From Methylobacterium sp. J-067 (GTDB lineage Bacteria; Pseudomonadota; Alphaproteobacteria; Rhizobiales; Beijerinckiaceae), in NCBI RefSeq assembly GCF_022829465.1, contig NZ_JAKSXZ010000128.1, forward strand, positions 124,001-188,000: a stretch of DNA of 64,000 bases, written 5' to 3'. The notes beneath the pieces were generated by a model that saw nothing but the letters and a program-made list of their open reading frames with translations, had not been told where the DNA came from and made no database searches. Below, in pieces: positions 62,259 through 64,000 of the stretch; within the stretch, counting starts at the first letter, position 1, and every line of letters starts with the position of its first letter. Made by a program: the position numbers and the translations under genes.

Positions 62259-63517
62259 TTGGCGTAGCTCACGCGGTAGATCGCGCCGTTGTAGTCGTCC
62301 GAGACGAGGAGGGAGCCATCCTTGGCGACCAGAACGTCGACGGGGCGCCCGACATACTTGTTGTCCTGCAGGAAGCCGGTCAGGAACGGCTCGGTCGAGG
62401 CGACCTTGCCGTCCGAGCCGGGCTTGGCGACCAGCACGTCACCGCCGAGCTTGGTGGTGCGGTTCCAGGAGCCGTGCTGCGCGATGAAGATCGCGTCCCT
62501 GTAGGCGTCCGGAAATTGCGTGCCGGTGTAGAACCGCATGCCGAGGGAGGCCGTATGCGGCCCGAGCAGCGCGGCGGGCGCGGTGAACTCGCTGCAGGAA
62601 TGGCCCCAGCCGTATTCGGGGTCGGTGAACGTCCCCTGGTGGCAGAACGGGTAGCCGAAATGCTGCTTGCCGGGATCGGTCACGACGTTGAGCTCGTCGT
62701 TGGGGATGTCCTCCGAGACCCAATCGCGCCCGTTGTCGGTGAACCACAGCTGCTTGGTCTTGGGGTTCCAGTCGAAGCCGACGGAATTGCGCACGCCGCG
62801 GGCGACGACCTCGGCGTTCTTGCCGTCGAGGTCTATCCGCCGGATCTGCGCATGGGTCTCGGGCGGGAGCTGGATGTTGCCCGGCGCGCCGACCGGCACG
62901 TAGAGCTTGTCGTCGGGCCCGATGGCGATGAACTTCCAGCCGTGGGCCTCGTCCTTCGGCAGGTCGTCGTAGACGAGCTGGGGCGTCTCGCCGCCGTCGA
63001 GATGCTTGAGGATCTCGTCGTATCGCCAGATCTTGGACAGTTCCGCGACGTAGAGGGCGCCGTCGTGGAAGGCGACGCCGTTCGGCCGGTGGAGCCCGGA
63101 CGCGATGGTCTTGACCGCGTGCGTGCCGTCCGCCCCGGCCTCCGGGAGGACGGCGTAGACCTTGCCGACCGTGCGGGTGCCGACGAACACGGTGCCGTCC
63201 GGTGCCTGCGCCAGGGAGCGCGCGTTGGCGAGCCCGCTGGCATAGACCTCGACCTTGAAGCCGTCCGGCACCTTCAGCCGGTCGAGGGGCAGTTTCGCGG
63301 CGGCCGTGGCGATCGGCGGCCCGGCGACCGGGGCGAGCTTCGCCGCGCCGGTCCCCTCCGGGCGCCCGTAGAGCGCCGAGCCCTTGTCCACCTGCACGCT
63401 GGCCGGCGGGGCGGCGGTCGCCTTGGTTTCCTGGGCCATGCCCGGCAGTGGCCCGAGGGCGGCCAGACCGAGGCATGCGACCGCGACGGCGAGGCCGCGA
63501 GACGGGTTCGGCGTCAT
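62255..63517 (-). CDS. PQQ-dependent sugar/sorbosone dehydrogenase-like protein
   Basis: A 420-residue exported six-bladed beta-propeller: signal LAVAVACLGLAALGPLPGMA. Blade motifs include ANARSLAQAPDGTVFVGTRT, GLHRPNGVAFHDGALYVAEL, IAIGPDDKLYVPVGAPGNIQ, NSVGFDWNPKTKQLWFTDNG and FIAQHGSWNRTTKLGGDVLV. The H-G-S-W-N and N-G-R-D motifs fit soluble PQQ glucose or L-sorbosone dehydrogenases. Start ATG at 63517 (MTPNPSRGL). With the coupled cytochrome c it forms a periplasmic oxidation module. Confidence 0.9.
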   Translation of the reverse strand: MTPNPSRGLAVAVACLGLAALGPLPGMAQETKATAAPPASVQVDKGSALYGRPEGTGAAKLAPVAGPPIATAAAKLPLDRLKVPDGFKVEVYASGLANARSLAQAPDGTVFVGTRTVGKVYAVLPEAGADGTHAVKTIASGLHRPNGVAFHDGALYVAELSKIWRYDEILKHLDGGETPQLVYDDLPKDEAHGWKFIAIGPDDKLYVPVGAPGNIQLPPETHAQIRRIDLDGKNAEVVARGVRNSVGFDWNPKTKQLWFTDNGRDWVSEDIPNDELNVVTDPGKQHFGYPFCHQGTFTDPEYGWGHSCSEFTAPAALLGPHTASLGMRFYTGTQFPDAYRDAIFIAQHGSWNRTTKLGGDVLVAKPGSDGKVASTEPFLTGFLQDNKYVGRPVDVLVAKDGSLLVSDDYNGAIYRVSYAK

Positions 63518-63651
63518 GTTCACTCCCGAGCGAGACGAGGCGGCCGGTTGCTCCGGCCTGCATTGAAATTCATAGGTCCCGTAGCCCGGCGCTGACGAGG
63601 CGACAACCGCGTGCCGGGGCGACAGGCGGCCCCCATCGTCATCGTCGCGGA

Positions 63652-64000
63652 TCACGACAGGGCCGAGAGCAGGCCGGTCAGGTCGGGCCGTTCGTCGATC
63701 GCCCAGAAGGCGCCGAGGACTTGGCGAACCCTGTTCGCGCCGAGACGCCGGCCCGCATTCATGCGGAACTTGCGCTCGACGTCGTCGCGGGTCATCGGCC
63801 GCGCCACGAAGCCGGGGACATCATCGACCTGCCGGACGAGGACGCGTCCGTCCGTCAGCGTCGCGGTCAGGCGGTTCGGCACCGCCGTCGGCTGCATGGC
63901 CGTCAGGGCGGCATCCTCCGCGACCGTGATCCGGTCGATCAGGGCCAGCAGGGCGGGATCGCGGAGCTTGTCGGGGGCGTAGCTGTCGTTGGTGATGGCG
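63652..64000 (-). CDS. MmgE/PrpD-family protein (C-terminal fragment, cut by window edge)
   Basis: The last 115 or so codons read AITNDSYAPDKLRDPALLAL, RLTATLTDGRVLVRQVDDVP, RPMTRDDVERKFRMNAGRRL. The D-G-R-V with a later P-M-T-R-D-D-V-x-x-K-F block is the conserved C-terminal region of MmgE/PrpD proteins (2-methylcitrate dehydratase and relatives). The frame is open through the window edge, so the start is outside. It is on the same strand as the PQQ dehydrogenase gene, 134 bp upstream. Substrate is unknown. Confidence 0.85.
   Translation of the reverse strand, partial: AITNDSYAPDKLRDPALLALIDRITVAEDAALTAMQPTAVPNRLTATLTDGRVLVRQVDDVPGFVARPMTRDDVERKFRMNAGRRLGANRVRQVLGAFWAIDERPDLTGLLSALS

Overview
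The window is GC-rich chromosomal DNA from an alphaproteobacterium of the Hyphomicrobiales, most likely Methylobacteriaceae (Methylobacterium or Methylorubrum type). The pointers are a crotonyl-CoA carboxylase/reductase (ethylmalonyl-CoA pathway), a gltA-gltX-comEC-lexA core block with an alphaproteobacterial LexA box (GTTC-N7-GTTC), a PQQ-type sugar dehydrogenase paired with cytochrome c, and small YdcH/DUF465 proteins. The genus is inferred; it was not tested by any search.

Layout. 1-7 kb: fatty-acid or acyl-CoA degradation (a cut-off enoyl-CoA hydratase, a nitronate monooxygenase-like flavoprotein, then a FadB-like enzyme, a thiolase and two acyl-CoA dehydrogenases in one operon). 7-32 kb: core housekeeping and catabolism: TPR lipoprotein, purE-purK, two small DUF465 proteins, prpE, an old yellow enzyme, a secreted glycosidase-like protein, MFS plus amidohydrolase, an M20 peptidase, a PRISE-type reductase, an omega-aminotransferase with a divergent PuuR-like regulator, ccr, alkA, gltA, gltX, comEC and lexA. 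Two imperfect palindromic intergenic elements lie at 12.6 and 14.5 kb.

32.2-55.7 kb is an accessory island holding a rhizobial-style type III secretion system (T3SS). A leftward operon encodes SctI-J-K-L-N-O-Q-R-S-T-U. A rightward block encodes a NolW-like secretin N-terminal half, two small candidate needle or substrate proteins, SctD, YscX-like and YscY-like proteins and SctV. A convergent OmpR-type regulator resembles TtsI and has Glu in place of the phosphorylatable Asp. A NopE-like effector carries a GDPHMD autocleavage motif. Next to the effector is a five-gene operon: a 398-residue protein with 42 cysteines in CGA repeats, an unknown 165-aa protein, a radical SAM/SPASM peptide maturase, an unknown 299-aa protein and an NTF2-like protein. 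An orphan CpaC-type secretin plus CpaD-type lipoprotein pair follows.

The strongest novelty is this Cys-repeat/radical-SAM operon. Five 11-bp-spaced direct repeats of the form GTCAG-N6-G(T/A)(C/A)A(G/T) lie upstream of sctI, the NolW-like gene, the small-protein/sctD operon, the effector and the Cys-repeat operon. This suggests one regulon linking a probable ribosomally made, radical-SAM-modified repeat protein to the T3SS. Two core T3SS genes look atypical: SctU lacks the NPTH autocleavage motif (RGRG instead), and sctV appears to carry a 3' frameshift that makes it run through the convergent regulator gene.

55.7-64 kb returns to ordinary genes: a PCuAC copper chaperone, a glycosyltransferase, a NiCoT nickel/cobalt permease, an MFS transporter, tRNA-Phe, a truncated alpha/beta-hydrolase pseudogene, a di-haem cytochrome c with a PQQ sugar dehydrogenase, and the C-terminal end of an MmgE/PrpD-family gene.
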